A model generated the notes under the pieces. That model was not told the DNA's origin, searched no databases, and worked only from the letters and a program-made list of their open reading frames with translations. Shown here one piece after another: positions 1-5,512 of a stretch of DNA of 6,020 nt. The position numbers were made by a program, and so were the translations under genes. The stretch covers positions 1-6,020 of the forward strand of contig JBGPSQ010000183.1 in the NCBI GenBank assembly GCA_041490205.1, written 5' to 3'. Origin of the DNA: DATDDB01 sp041490205 (lineage in GTDB: Bacteria > Pseudomonadota > Gammaproteobacteria > Burkholderiales > Gallionellaceae). The stretch's first letter is position 1. Every line of letters begins with the position of its first letter.

Positions 1-110
1 AATAAGTTATCGAAATAAGTTATCGAAATAAGTTATCGAAATAAGTTATCGAAATAAGTTATCGAAATAAGTTATCGAAATAAGTTATCGAAATAAGTTA
101 TCGAAATAAG
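1..110. repeat. 13-bp tandem repeat array, 8 full copies plus a 6-nt partial copy
   Basis: The unit aataagttatcga repeats without a single mismatch from base 1 to 104 and continues as aataag to 110. The array starts at the window edge, so its true length is unknown. The unit has 3 G/C in 13 and sits next to GC-rich DNA. Each unit junction contains TTAT-CGAA-ATAA, a 4-bp hairpin arm pair. The unit length is not a multiple of 3 and the unit contains TAA on both strands, so the array cannot be coding in any frame. The perfect identity implies recent expansion by slippage, or homogenisation. It ends 106 bp before the pntAA start, so copy-number change could alter promoter spacing or curvature; that last point is inference. 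Confidence 0.97.
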
Positions 111-120
111 ATTGGTTTTG

Positions 121-182
121 CCTGGTTTTTCCGGGGGTTTTACCCGGCTTTTCCAGGAGGGGTACGCCCGGCTTGTCCGGGC
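121..182. repeat. GC-rich palindromic repeat cluster (three imperfect copies, about 22-24 bp period)
   Basis: Three related 15-mers lie at 121-135 (CCTGGTTTTTCCGGG), 143-157 (CCCGGCTTTTCCAGG) and 167-181 (CCCGGCTTGTCCGGG). Each is self-complementary around a T-rich loop. They also pair with each other: 131-135 with 143-147 inside 121-125 with 153-157. The last copy gives a perfect 6-bp stem, GCCCGG (166-171) / CCGGGC (177-182), with a 5-nt loop, followed by TTATTTAT. In the pntAA leader RNA this would be a stable hairpin just upstream of the ribosome binding site. Its role is unknown. It might be a weak terminator or attenuator, a protein site, or only a decayed minisatellite. Confidence 0.75.
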
Positions 183-216
183 TTATTTATGTAATTGGCG
201 TGATGGAGGAGATTTC

Positions 217-1341
217 ATGCGTATAGGCATTCCTGCAGAGACTCGCGCAGGTGAAACCCGTGTGGCGGCGACGCCCGAGACGGTAAAGAAAATGCTGGCC
301 GCAGGCCACCAGGTTCTGGTGCAGCAAGGGGCCGGTGCAGGCGCAAGCATTCCGGATGCAGATTTCCAGGCGGCTGGCGCAACACTGGTCGGCGCATCGG
401 ATATGTATGCCCAGGCTGAAATCGTAATGAAGGTGAAAGCGCCCACTGCCGCCGAACTGGCGCAGTTGAAAGCGGGCACGGTGCTGATCGGCCTGCTCTC
501 GCCGCACCAGGCAGACCAGGTCGCGGCCTATGCCAAGCAGGGCATCACCGCCTTTCCCATGGAAAAATTGCCGCGCACCACGCGTGCGCAGGCCATGGAC
601 GTGCTTTCCTCGCAGGCGAACATCGCCGGTTACAAGTCAGTGCTGGTCGGTGCCAACCTCTATAAACGTTTCATGCCCATGCTGATGACCGCCGCCGGTA
701 CTGTGAAAGCCGCGCGCGTGGTGATCCTGGGCGTGGGCGTGGCGGGCTTGCAGGCCATCGCCACGGCCAAGCGCATGGGCGCGGTGATCGAGGCGTCCGA
801 CGTGCGACCCGCCGTGAAGGAGCAGGTGGAATCGCTGGGTGCGAAATTCATCGACGTGCCCTACGAAACCGACGAGGAGCGCGAAGCCGCGCAAGGCGTG
901 GGCGGCTATGCCAAACCCATGCCGCCCAGTTGGCTGGAGCGCCAGAAGACGGAAGTCGCCAAGCGCGTCGCGGCGGCGGACATTGTCATCACCACCGCGC
1001 TGATTCCGGGGCGTCCCGCGCCCGTTCTCGTCACCGAGGACATGGTGAAGTCCATGAAGCCGGGCTCGGTGATCGTCGACCTCGCTGTGGAAGCGGGCGG
1101 CAACTGCCCCTTGTCTGAGCTGGACAAGACCGTGGTCAAGCATGGCGTGACGCTGGTGGGCGACCCCAACCTGGCGGCATCGGTGGCGGCGGACGCTTCC
1201 GCGCTGTATGCGCGCAACCTGCTCAACTTCCTCAACCTGCTGTGCGATCCCAAGGCGGGCGGGGCGATGAACATCAATCGCGAAGACGACATCATCGCGG
1301 GCACCCTGCTGTGCCTGAACGGTGAAGTGATCGGTAAATAA
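217..1341 (+). CDS. pntAA: NAD(P) transhydrogenase alpha-1 subunit PntAA (NAD(H)-binding domain I)
   Basis: This 374-residue protein is the soluble NAD(H)-binding domain I of the proton-translocating transhydrogenase. It transfers hydride from NADH to NADP+ bound on PntB, at the cytoplasmic face. The N-terminal MRIGIPAETRAGETRVA is the alanine dehydrogenase/PNT N-terminal signature. PRTTRAQAMD carries Arg120, Gln125 and Asp128, spaced exactly like R127/Q132/D135 of the Rhodospirillum rubrum enzyme. The Rossmann motif GVGVAG is at 172-177 and the adenosine-ribose aspartate is Asp195 in EASDVRP. The length fits the stand-alone alpha-1 form (about 380 residues) without the fused membrane part seen in E. 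coli PntA. I chose ATG 217 because GGAGGAG (205-211) precedes it by 5 nt and the family N-terminus starts there. An in-frame TTG at 112 would add 35 residues encoded by repeat DNA and is unlikely. It is the first gene of a three-gene operon. Confidence 0.97.
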   Translation: MRIGIPAETRAGETRVAATPETVKKMLAAGHQVLVQQGAGAGASIPDADFQAAGATLVGASDMYAQAEIVMKVKAPTAAELAQLKAGTVLIGLLSPHQADQVAAYAKQGITAFPMEKLPRTTRAQAMDVLSSQANIAGYKSVLVGANLYKRFMPMLMTAAGTVKAARVVILGVGVAGLQAIATAKRMGAVIEASDVRPAVKEQVESLGAKFIDVPYETDEEREAAQGVGGYAKPMPPSWLERQKTEVAKRVAAADIVITTALIPGRPAPVLVTEDMVKSMKPGSVIVDLAVEAGGNCPLSELDKTVVKHGVTLVGDPNLAASVAADASALYARNLLNFLNLLCDPKAGGAMNINREDDIIAGTLLCLNGEVIGK

Positions 1342-1353
1342 TAGGAGTCGAAA

Positions 1354-1644
1354 ATGGGCATTGATCCTTTCGTAGTCAATCTCACGGTGTTCGTGCTGGC
1401 GATTTTCGTCGGTTACCACGTCGTATGGAACGTCACACCCGCGCTGCACACGCCCCTGATGGCGGTGACCAACGCGGTGTCGGGCATCATCATTGTCGGC
1501 GCGATGCTGGCAGCCAGCCCCGAGAAGATGGATGTCGGCACGGCGATGGGACTGGTGGCGGTTGCACTGGCCGCCGTCAACGTGTTCGGCGGTTTCCTCG
1601 TGACACAGCGCATGCTGGACATGTTCAAGAAAAAGGGCAAATAA
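1354..1644 (+). CDS. pntAB: NAD(P) transhydrogenase alpha-2 subunit PntAB (membrane)
   Basis: This 96-residue integral membrane protein supplies the small transmembrane part of domain II. That part is fused to the C-terminus of PntA in enterobacteria but separate in Rhodospirillum-type enzymes. Three hydrophobic helices are visible at about 6-26, 38-56 and 61-85, ending in a basic tail (FKKKGK) that should face the cytoplasm. The conserved NAVSGIIIVGA segment lies in helix 2. With PntB it forms the proton channel. The gene starts 12 nt after the pntAA stop with AGGAG at 1343-1347, and its stop codon directly abuts the pntB ATG, which points to translational coupling. The length is typical for the family. 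Confidence 0.95.
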   Translation: MGIDPFVVNLTVFVLAIFVGYHVVWNVTPALHTPLMAVTNAVSGIIIVGAMLAASPEKMDVGTAMGLVAVALAAVNVFGGFLVTQRMLDMFKKKGK

Positions 1645-3045
1645 ATGTCGGCCAATCTTGTTGCAATCGCTTATCTCGCCGCTGCCGTCCTGTTCATCCT
1701 GACGCTGAAGGGCTTGAGCTCGCCGGTGTCCGCGCTGCGCGGCAACCTGTTCGGCATGCTGGGCATGACCCTGGCTGCGGTGACCACGCTGGTGAAGCCC
1801 GAGACGCATAACGTGATGTATATCCTGATCGCCATTGCGATCGGCGGCAGCATCGGGGCGTTGGTCGCCCGCCGCATCCAGATGACCCAGATGCCGGAGT
1901 TGGTCGCGGCGATGCACTCGCTGGTCGGCCTGGCCGCGGTGCTGATCGCGATGTCCGCGTTCAACAATCCGTTTGCTTACGGTATCACCAAGGAGCTGGG
2001 CGAAGCGCTGCACGCCACCAACCGCATCGAACTCTTCATCGGCACTTTCGTCGGCGCGATCACCTTCACCGGTTCCATCATCGCCTTCGGCAAGCTCTCC
2101 GGCAAGATCTCGGGCAAGCCCGTGCGCTTCGCGGGCCAGCACTGGTTCAACCTGGCGCTGGGCATTGCCATGCTGGGTTTCGGCATCGCCTTCTTCATCA
2201 CTCCTTCGTGGACGCCCCTGCTGGTCATGACCGGCATCGCGCTGGCACTCGGCATACTGCTGATCATCCCGATCGGCGGCGCCGACATGCCGGTGGTGGT
2301 TTCCATGCTGAACTCCTATTCCGGCTGGGCGGCGGCGGGCATCGGCTTCACGCTGAACAACAACATGCTCATCATCGCAGGCTCCCTGGTGGGCAGCTCC
2401 GGTGCGATCCTCTCCTACATCATGTGCAAGGCGATGAACCGCGCCTTCATCAACGTGATCCTGGGCGGCTTCGGCGGCGGCGAAGCCCAGGCTGCGAGCG
2501 GGGATGGGACGGAGAAGACCTACCGCAGCGGCAGCGCGGACGATGCCGCGTTCCTGATGGGCAATGCCAGCTCGGTCGTCATCGTGCCGGGCTATGGCCT
2601 GGCCGTGGCGCGCGCCCAGCACGCCATCAACGAAATGTCCTCAGTGCTCACCCATAAAGGCGTCAAGGTACGTTATGCCATTCACCCCGTGGCAGGACGC
2701 ATGCCCGGCCATATGAACGTGCTGCTGGCCGAGGCCGAAGTGCCCTACGACCAGGTGTTCGAGATGGACGAGATCAACAACGAATTCGCCGACACCGACG
2801 TGGTGCTGGTGATCGGCGCCAACGACGTGGTGAACCCCGCCGCGAAGAACGACCCGACCAGCCCGATCTTCGGCATGCCCATCCTCGAAGTGCACAAGGC
2901 GCGCACCGTGCTGGTGGTCAAGCGCTCCATGGCCGCAGGCTACGCCGGACTCGACAACGACATCTTCTACATGGACAAGACCATGATGGTGTTCGGCGAT
3001 GCCAAGAAGGTGGTGGAAGACATCATCAAGGCATTAGAGCACTAG
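1645..3045 (+). CDS. pntB: NAD(P) transhydrogenase beta subunit PntB
   Basis: This 466-residue beta subunit has an N-terminal membrane domain (residues about 1-275, eight or nine helices) and a C-terminal NADP(H)-binding domain III (about 290-466). His91 in MPELVAAMHSLVGLAA corresponds to the proton-pathway histidine beta-His91 of E. coli. Asp214 in GGADMPVVVSMLNSYSGW is the conserved channel aspartate region. Domain III shows the NADP-binding GYGLAVARAQ (316-325), HPVAGRMPGHMNVLLAEAE, GANDVVNP (Asp394, equivalent to E. coli Asp392) and VVKRSMAAGYAG. A glycine-rich hinge, GGFGGGEAQAASGDG, joins the domains. The ATG follows the pntAB TAA with no gap; AAAGGG at 1632-1637, inside the pntAB tail, is the likely ribosome binding site. 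The protein is full length with no missing motif. A strong terminator follows 17 nt after the stop. Confidence 0.97.
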   Translation: MSANLVAIAYLAAAVLFILTLKGLSSPVSALRGNLFGMLGMTLAAVTTLVKPETHNVMYILIAIAIGGSIGALVARRIQMTQMPELVAAMHSLVGLAAVLIAMSAFNNPFAYGITKELGEALHATNRIELFIGTFVGAITFTGSIIAFGKLSGKISGKPVRFAGQHWFNLALGIAMLGFGIAFFITPSWTPLLVMTGIALALGILLIIPIGGADMPVVVSMLNSYSGWAAAGIGFTLNNNMLIIAGSLVGSSGAILSYIMCKAMNRAFINVILGGFGGGEAQAASGDGTEKTYRSGSADDAAFLMGNASSVVIVPGYGLAVARAQHAINEMSSVLTHKGVKVRYAIHPVAGRMPGHMNVLLAEAEVPYDQVFEMDEINNEFADTDVVLVIGANDVVNPAAKNDPTSPIFGMPILEVHKARTVLVVKRSMAAGYAGLDNDIFYMDKTMMVFGDAKKVVEDIIKALEH

Positions 3046-3062
3046 GCCCAAAGCCAACCAAG

Positions 3063-3111
3063 CCCTCCGTCCATGGCGAATATCAAGCCATGGACGGGGG
3101 GTTTTGTTTTT
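3063..3111 (+). terminator. Rho-independent terminator of the pnt operon
   Basis: A 15-bp stem pairs 3063-3077 with 3087-3101. It includes the perfect CCGTCCATGGC / GCCATGGACGG core and one G-T wobble. The loop is 9 nt (GAATATCAA), followed by TTTTGTTTTT. The complementary strand lacks a T tract beyond the stem, so it works for the + strand only. It separates pnt transcription from the downstream accessory genes. Confidence 0.95.
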
Positions 3112-3150
3112 GGCGGCGTGATAACTTCATTTCTTTGCCAGCCTGGGTGC

Positions 3151-3245
3151 CGTAGGTCGGGTTAGCGTAGCGTAACCCGACAATTTCGATGAAAACCACC
3201 GCGTGATTTGTCGTGTTACGCCCTTCTGGCTAACCCGACCTACCG
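3151..3245. repeat. Nested inverted-repeat element (REP/MITE-like), about 92 bp
   Basis: The outer arms GTAGGTCGGGTTAGC (3152-3166) and GCTAACCCGACCTAC (3229-3243) are perfect 15-bp complements. Inside them, GCGTAACCCGACAA (3170-3183) pairs with TTGTCGTGTTACGC (3208-3221) with one mismatch, leaving a 24-nt loop. The left half alone can also fold, with GTCGGGTTA (3156-3164) against TAACCCGAC (3173-3181). The asymmetry of the two inner halves shows it is not a simple terminator, and there is no T tract. I recall GTCGGGTTA-type palindromes as dispersed, multicopy elements in several proteobacterial genomes; copy number in this genome cannot be judged from the window. No coding sequence fits. Confidence 0.85.
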
Positions 3246-3402
3246 AACTGACTCTAACCCAGTGGATACATCGCCACGTCTACATATCGGACACTCATGT
3301 TAGCTTCGAAAATGCTAAAAACTCTGCTGCCAATACGCTGTCAGTAGAGGGTGCGTATGCTTCTTCCGCCGGAAATTCCGGCAATACTAAAGAGGAGAGC
3401 TT
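3246..3402 (+). promoter_or_regulatory. Upstream region of the accessory operon, with a GCCGGA palindrome before the ribosome binding site
   Basis: This 157-nt stretch between the palindromic element and the membrane-protein gene has no convincing gene. A perfect hairpin, GCCGGAAATTCCGGC (3368-3382, 6-bp stem with a 3-nt loop), ends 10 nt before the strong ribosome binding site GAGGAG (3392-3397). It could be an operator or an RNA element in the leader. A weaker TTAGC...GCTAA repeat lies at 3300-3318. I could not assign a -35/-10 pair with adequate spacing. A regulatory role is inference from position only. Confidence 0.35.
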
Positions 3403-3813
3403 ATGCGGTATGTAATTGCGGGCATCGCTGGCGGGTTTGCAACATTATTATCAGGCACCATAATCGCGATTATGATGCAACCTTTGTTAGCTCCTTATTT
3501 TGGGGAGCTGATTCGTAAGGAGAATGAAGACGGACTTTTGTTTTCTTCCCTGATTGCGGGCTACCTTGTTATAGGTCTTAGCCTTTCTTACTTTGCGCCA
3601 AGATTGGGAGTCATCAATATGAGGCTATCCCAAATATTTACTTTGGGTATGGTTTCGGGATTGGCAATTTTTCTTGGTGACCATCTGGTTACTGCTGGAT
3701 GGTCACGCTTAAATCCGATAGCCATGACTCTTTCCGGTTTGTCGGATAGTTTATCTGTGGCGGTTGGGTTCTGGGTGGTTACCTTGGTACACCGCTACAA
3801 AACAAACGGCTAA
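3403..3813 (+). CDS. Small four-helix membrane protein of unknown function
   Basis: I do not recognise the family of this 136-residue protein. Four hydrophobic stretches at about 4-25, 45-66, 76-97 and 107-129 indicate a polytopic inner-membrane protein. A charged loop (GELIRKENEDG, 34-44) joins helices 1 and 2. Helices 1-3 are glycine-rich, and helix 4 carries serines and an aspartate (SGLSDSLSVA). The tail RYKTNG is basic. A very good ribosome binding site, GAGGAG at 3392-3397, lies 5 nt before the ATG, so the start is well supported. The EthD gene begins 10 nt after the stop, implying one transcript. Codons are clearly more A/T-rich than in pnt (many tta, att and ttt), which suggests separate origin. 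It may be a permease-like accessory or a membrane anchor; no catalytic motif is visible. Confidence 0.82.
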   Translation: MRYVIAGIAGGFATLLSGTIIAIMMQPLLAPYFGELIRKENEDGLLFSSLIAGYLVIGLSLSYFAPRLGVINMRLSQIFTLGMVSGLAIFLGDHLVTAGWSRLNPIAMTLSGLSDSLSVAVGFWVVTLVHRYKTNG

Positions 3814-3823
3814 GGGGATGGAG

Positions 3824-4141
3824 ATGATAAAGATCAGCATCCTGTATCCCAACACCGGCATGTTCAATATGGATTACTACCTTAATACCCACATGCCGCG
3901 TTCCATTGAGTTGTTAAGTAACGGGAAAGGCTATCGCGGTGTGTCGGTTGAGCGAGGGGTGGGAGGAGCATCGCCCGGCTCTGCACCGAGCTATGTCGCG
4001 ATGTGTCACTACCTGTTCGATACTGCCGACGATTTCATGGCGGCATTCATTCCGAATGCTGCCGAGTTGCAGGGAGACATGCCCAATTACACAGACACCG
4101 GGGCTGTCATTCAGATTAGTGAAGTCCTGATTAGCCGTTAG
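3824..4141 (+). CDS. EthD family protein (dimeric alpha+beta barrel)
   Basis: This 105-residue protein has the EthD signature: N-terminal MIKISILYPN, then DYYLNTHMP with the conserved histidine (His23) and a C-terminal beta strand (GAVIQISEVLI). EthD-like proteins are small dimeric ferredoxin-like-fold proteins, named after a protein needed for ethyl tert-butyl ether degradation. Most have no demonstrated reaction, though relatives include heme- and quinol-modifying monooxygenase-like enzymes. I chose ATG 3824 over the in-frame ATG 3818 because AAGGGG (3812-3817) lies 6 nt upstream of 3824 and the family usually begins MIKV/ISV. The ribosome binding site overlaps the preceding stop, so the two genes are probably translated together. 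The gene ends 58 nt before the VOC gene. The cytoplasmic location is inferred from the absence of a signal peptide. Confidence 0.88.
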   Translation: MIKISILYPNTGMFNMDYYLNTHMPRSIELLSNGKGYRGVSVERGVGGASPGSAPSYVAMCHYLFDTADDFMAAFIPNAAELQGDMPNYTDTGAVIQISEVLISR

Positions 4142-4199
4142 GTACCTTGAATTCAATGCAAGTAGTTCATCAATATTTTCACTGACAGGAGTATACACA

Positions 4200-4559
4200 A
4201 TGAGTAACATCCCGAGATTCGGATTCGTCGTGGAGTACGTTAAGGATATCGATGCGGCCAAGCACTTTTACGTTGACGTGATGGGGCTCCGGATACAGCG
4301 TTCCCATCCAACTTTTGTACAATTCGAGACCTTTGCGATCGCTAGTGACGCGCCAATGGGTGGAGAGTCCGAACAAGAACTGTTTTGGCTTGTCGATGAT
4401 GCACAGGTTGCGTTCGATGCTCTGTCCACCAAAGCAGAAATCAGCTTGCCTTTAAAGCAGGTTCCATTCGGCAAAGTCTTTGGTATCAGAGATCAAGAGG
4501 GACGCCCGCGCTATTTGCTGGAACTGTCCGAGAATCGTCCTAGCCAGCGTGTTGCATGA
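4200..4559 (+). CDS. VOC superfamily protein (glyoxalase/bleomycin resistance/dioxygenase fold)
   Basis: This 119-residue protein has the layout of a single VOC module made of two beta-alpha-beta-beta-beta units. A first strand, RFGFVVEYVKD (6-16), is followed by a helix with the diagnostic AAKHFYVDVMGL (19-30) and strands around HPTFVQFETFAIA. The second unit starts at ELFWLVDD and ends with PFGKVFGIRDQEGRPRYLLEL. That ending is the usual place of a C-terminal metal ligand (Glu108 candidate). Such proteins act on metal-bound glyoxalase- or dioxygenase-type substrates, or bind drugs; the substrate cannot be told here. AGGAG (4187-4191) lies 8 nt before ATG 4200. The gene sits between the EthD gene and the WYL regulator on the same strand, which suggests a small detoxification or catabolic module. 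Confidence 0.9.
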   Translation: MSNIPRFGFVVEYVKDIDAAKHFYVDVMGLRIQRSHPTFVQFETFAIASDAPMGGESEQELFWLVDDAQVAFDALSTKAEISLPLKQVPFGKVFGIRDQEGRPRYLLELSENRPSQRVA

Positions 4560-4580
4560 GGCATTACAGTTAGGGAGCAA

Positions 4581-5279
4581 ATGCGCAAATCCGAGCGATT
4601 CTTCAAACTGGTTACGCTGCTGCAAGGGCGACGTACTGCCATCACTGCGCAGGCGCTGGCGGAAGAACTGGGTGTCGCGATGCGGACCGTGTATCGCGAC
4701 ATACAGGCGCTAATCCTTTCCGGCGTTCCCATCGACGGCGAGGCCGGTGTGGGTTACCGCTTGCGCGCAGGTTTCGACTTACCGCCGCTGATGTTCCAAG
4801 CTGAAGAAGTCACGGCCTTGCTGGTCGGCAGCCGCATGGTGCAGGCGTGGACCGACCCCGATCTGGCGCAGGCTGCGAAGGCGGCGGAAGCGAAGATACT
4901 CGCAGCGCTCACACCGCAGATGCTTATCGGGGTGTCGCGTCTGCCGTATCGCATTCCGGTATACGAACGAACTGAGAGCGGCATCCACGGGCTGCTGCGC
5001 AAGGCATGTGAAGTTCGGCAGAAAGTGTCTATTACCTACCGTGACATGGACGGGCAGGAATCCGTTCGCACACTTTGGCCACTCGGCATGGTGGGCTGGG
5101 GAGATCACTGGACGCTACTGGCCTGGTGCGAAAAACGCAATGCCTATCGTAACTTCCGATTCGACCGCTTCCAAGACATCGTGCTGCTGCCTGAGAATTA
5201 TCCGCAGCACCCGGAACGCAATCTGGAACATTATCTGACGCGCATCGTCGGTGTTGAGGATGAACAAAAACCTGCTTGA
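4581..5279 (+). CDS. YafY-type HTH-WYL domain transcriptional regulator
   Basis: This 232-residue regulator has an N-terminal winged helix-turn-helix of the HTH_11/DeoR-like type (residues about 1-62). Its recognition region is ELGVAMRTVYRDIQAL (29-44) and its wing is GEAGVGYRLRAG (53-64). The C-terminal WYL domain spans about 140-200; there the usual W-Y-L is W-T-L (Trp177-Leu179), followed by AWCEKRNAYRNFRFDRF. The conserved arginines (Arg190, Arg193, Arg196) are those thought to bind a negatively charged or nucleotide-like ligand in WYL proteins. Length is normal for YafY relatives. AGGGAG (4572-4577) precedes the ATG, 21 nt after the VOC stop. YafY-type regulators are often found beside VOC or glyoxalase genes, so it probably controls this operon. 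The ligand and the sign of regulation are unknown. Confidence 0.92.
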   Translation: MRKSERFFKLVTLLQGRRTAITAQALAEELGVAMRTVYRDIQALILSGVPIDGEAGVGYRLRAGFDLPPLMFQAEEVTALLVGSRMVQAWTDPDLAQAAKAAEAKILAALTPQMLIGVSRLPYRIPVYERTESGIHGLLRKACEVRQKVSITYRDMDGQESVRTLWPLGMVGWGDHWTLLAWCEKRNAYRNFRFDRFQDIVLLPENYPQHPERNLEHYLTRIVGVEDEQKPA

Positions 5280-5317
5280 AACACCTGCATCGGCCAATGC
5301 TGATGGTTAAGACACCC

Positions 5318-5437
5318 ATGAATGATTGTTACCAACTGTTCCAGGCATCCAGCAATACTGCCGTCATGATGGACGTCAGCCCGGATCAGCGGGGCGTTAT
5401 TTACGGCATGCTCTACTTATCGCGCAATATAGCTTGA
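5318..5437 (+). pseudogene. Fragment of an MFS-type exporter gene (remnant)
   Basis: An open frame of 39 codons translates to MNDCYQLFQASSNTAVM, then MDVSPDQRGVIYGMLYLSRNIA and a stop. This closely resembles a conserved internal segment I recall in drug-exporter-like MFS transporters, of the form GYQLFQAANNTAVM...PDQRGVISGLLNLSRNLGLITGAS. The similarity starts at about the fifth codon and breaks at the stop, with no transporter-like sequence on either side. The piece is therefore under a tenth of a normal MFS gene of about 400-500 codons. No ribosome binding site is visible before ATG 5318. It lies 38 nt after the WYL regulator, the position expected for a regulated efflux gene. I infer an internal remnant left by deletion on both sides. 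The family match is from memory and was not searched. Confidence 0.6.
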
Positions 5438-5463
5438 GCGTTGCGTAGCTGGGGCAAGCCGGC

Positions 5464-5483
5464 CGGATTTGGCGTAAAATCCG
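5464..5483 (+). promoter_or_regulatory. Hairpin overlapping a -10-like box upstream of the phosphatase gene
   Basis: CGGATTT (5464-5470) and AAATCCG (5477-5483) form a perfect 7-bp inverted repeat around GGCGTA. TAAAAT at 5475-5480 resembles a -10 box and would give a leader of roughly 25-30 nt before ATG 5513. A good -35 at 16-18 bp is not visible: TTGCGT at 5441-5446 is 28 bp away. The repeat could be an operator over the promoter, but both assignments are tentative. Confidence 0.3.
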
Positions 5484-5512
5484 CTCCCTGAATTTTTCGC
5501 ATCCATTTCACA

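Noticed and set aside
1..110. Replication origin, iterons or DnaA-type 13-mers
   Set aside because: The repeat is A+T-rich and 13 bp long, but TTATCGAAA does not match the DnaA box TTATCCACA well, and no replication gene or partition site is nearby. CRISPR was also rejected because there are no spacers.
112..216. 35-residue N-terminal extension of PntAA from an in-frame TTG
   Set aside because: The extension is encoded by the palindromic repeat cluster and lacks family similarity. ATG 217 has a strong ribosome binding site and the expected MRIGIP start.
637..2622. 661-codon open frame on the - strand opposite pntAA-pntAB-pntB, rich in His, Arg, Gln and Asp
   Set aside because: It is a shadow of high-GC coding sequence: it lies exactly antisense to three well-conserved genes, has the low-complexity composition typical of such frames, and resembles no known protein.
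3203..3415. 70-codon + strand frame beginning inside the palindromic element
   Set aside because: It starts within repeat DNA, has no ribosome binding site, overlaps the well-supported membrane-protein gene and shows no recognisable domain.
4147..4156. TTGAATTCAA palindrome between the EthD and VOC genes, as an operator or internal promoter
   Set aside because: A 10-bp palindrome is easily found by chance. The nearest -10-like box (TATTTT, 4174-4179) is 21 bp from its TTGAAT, so no convincing promoter results.
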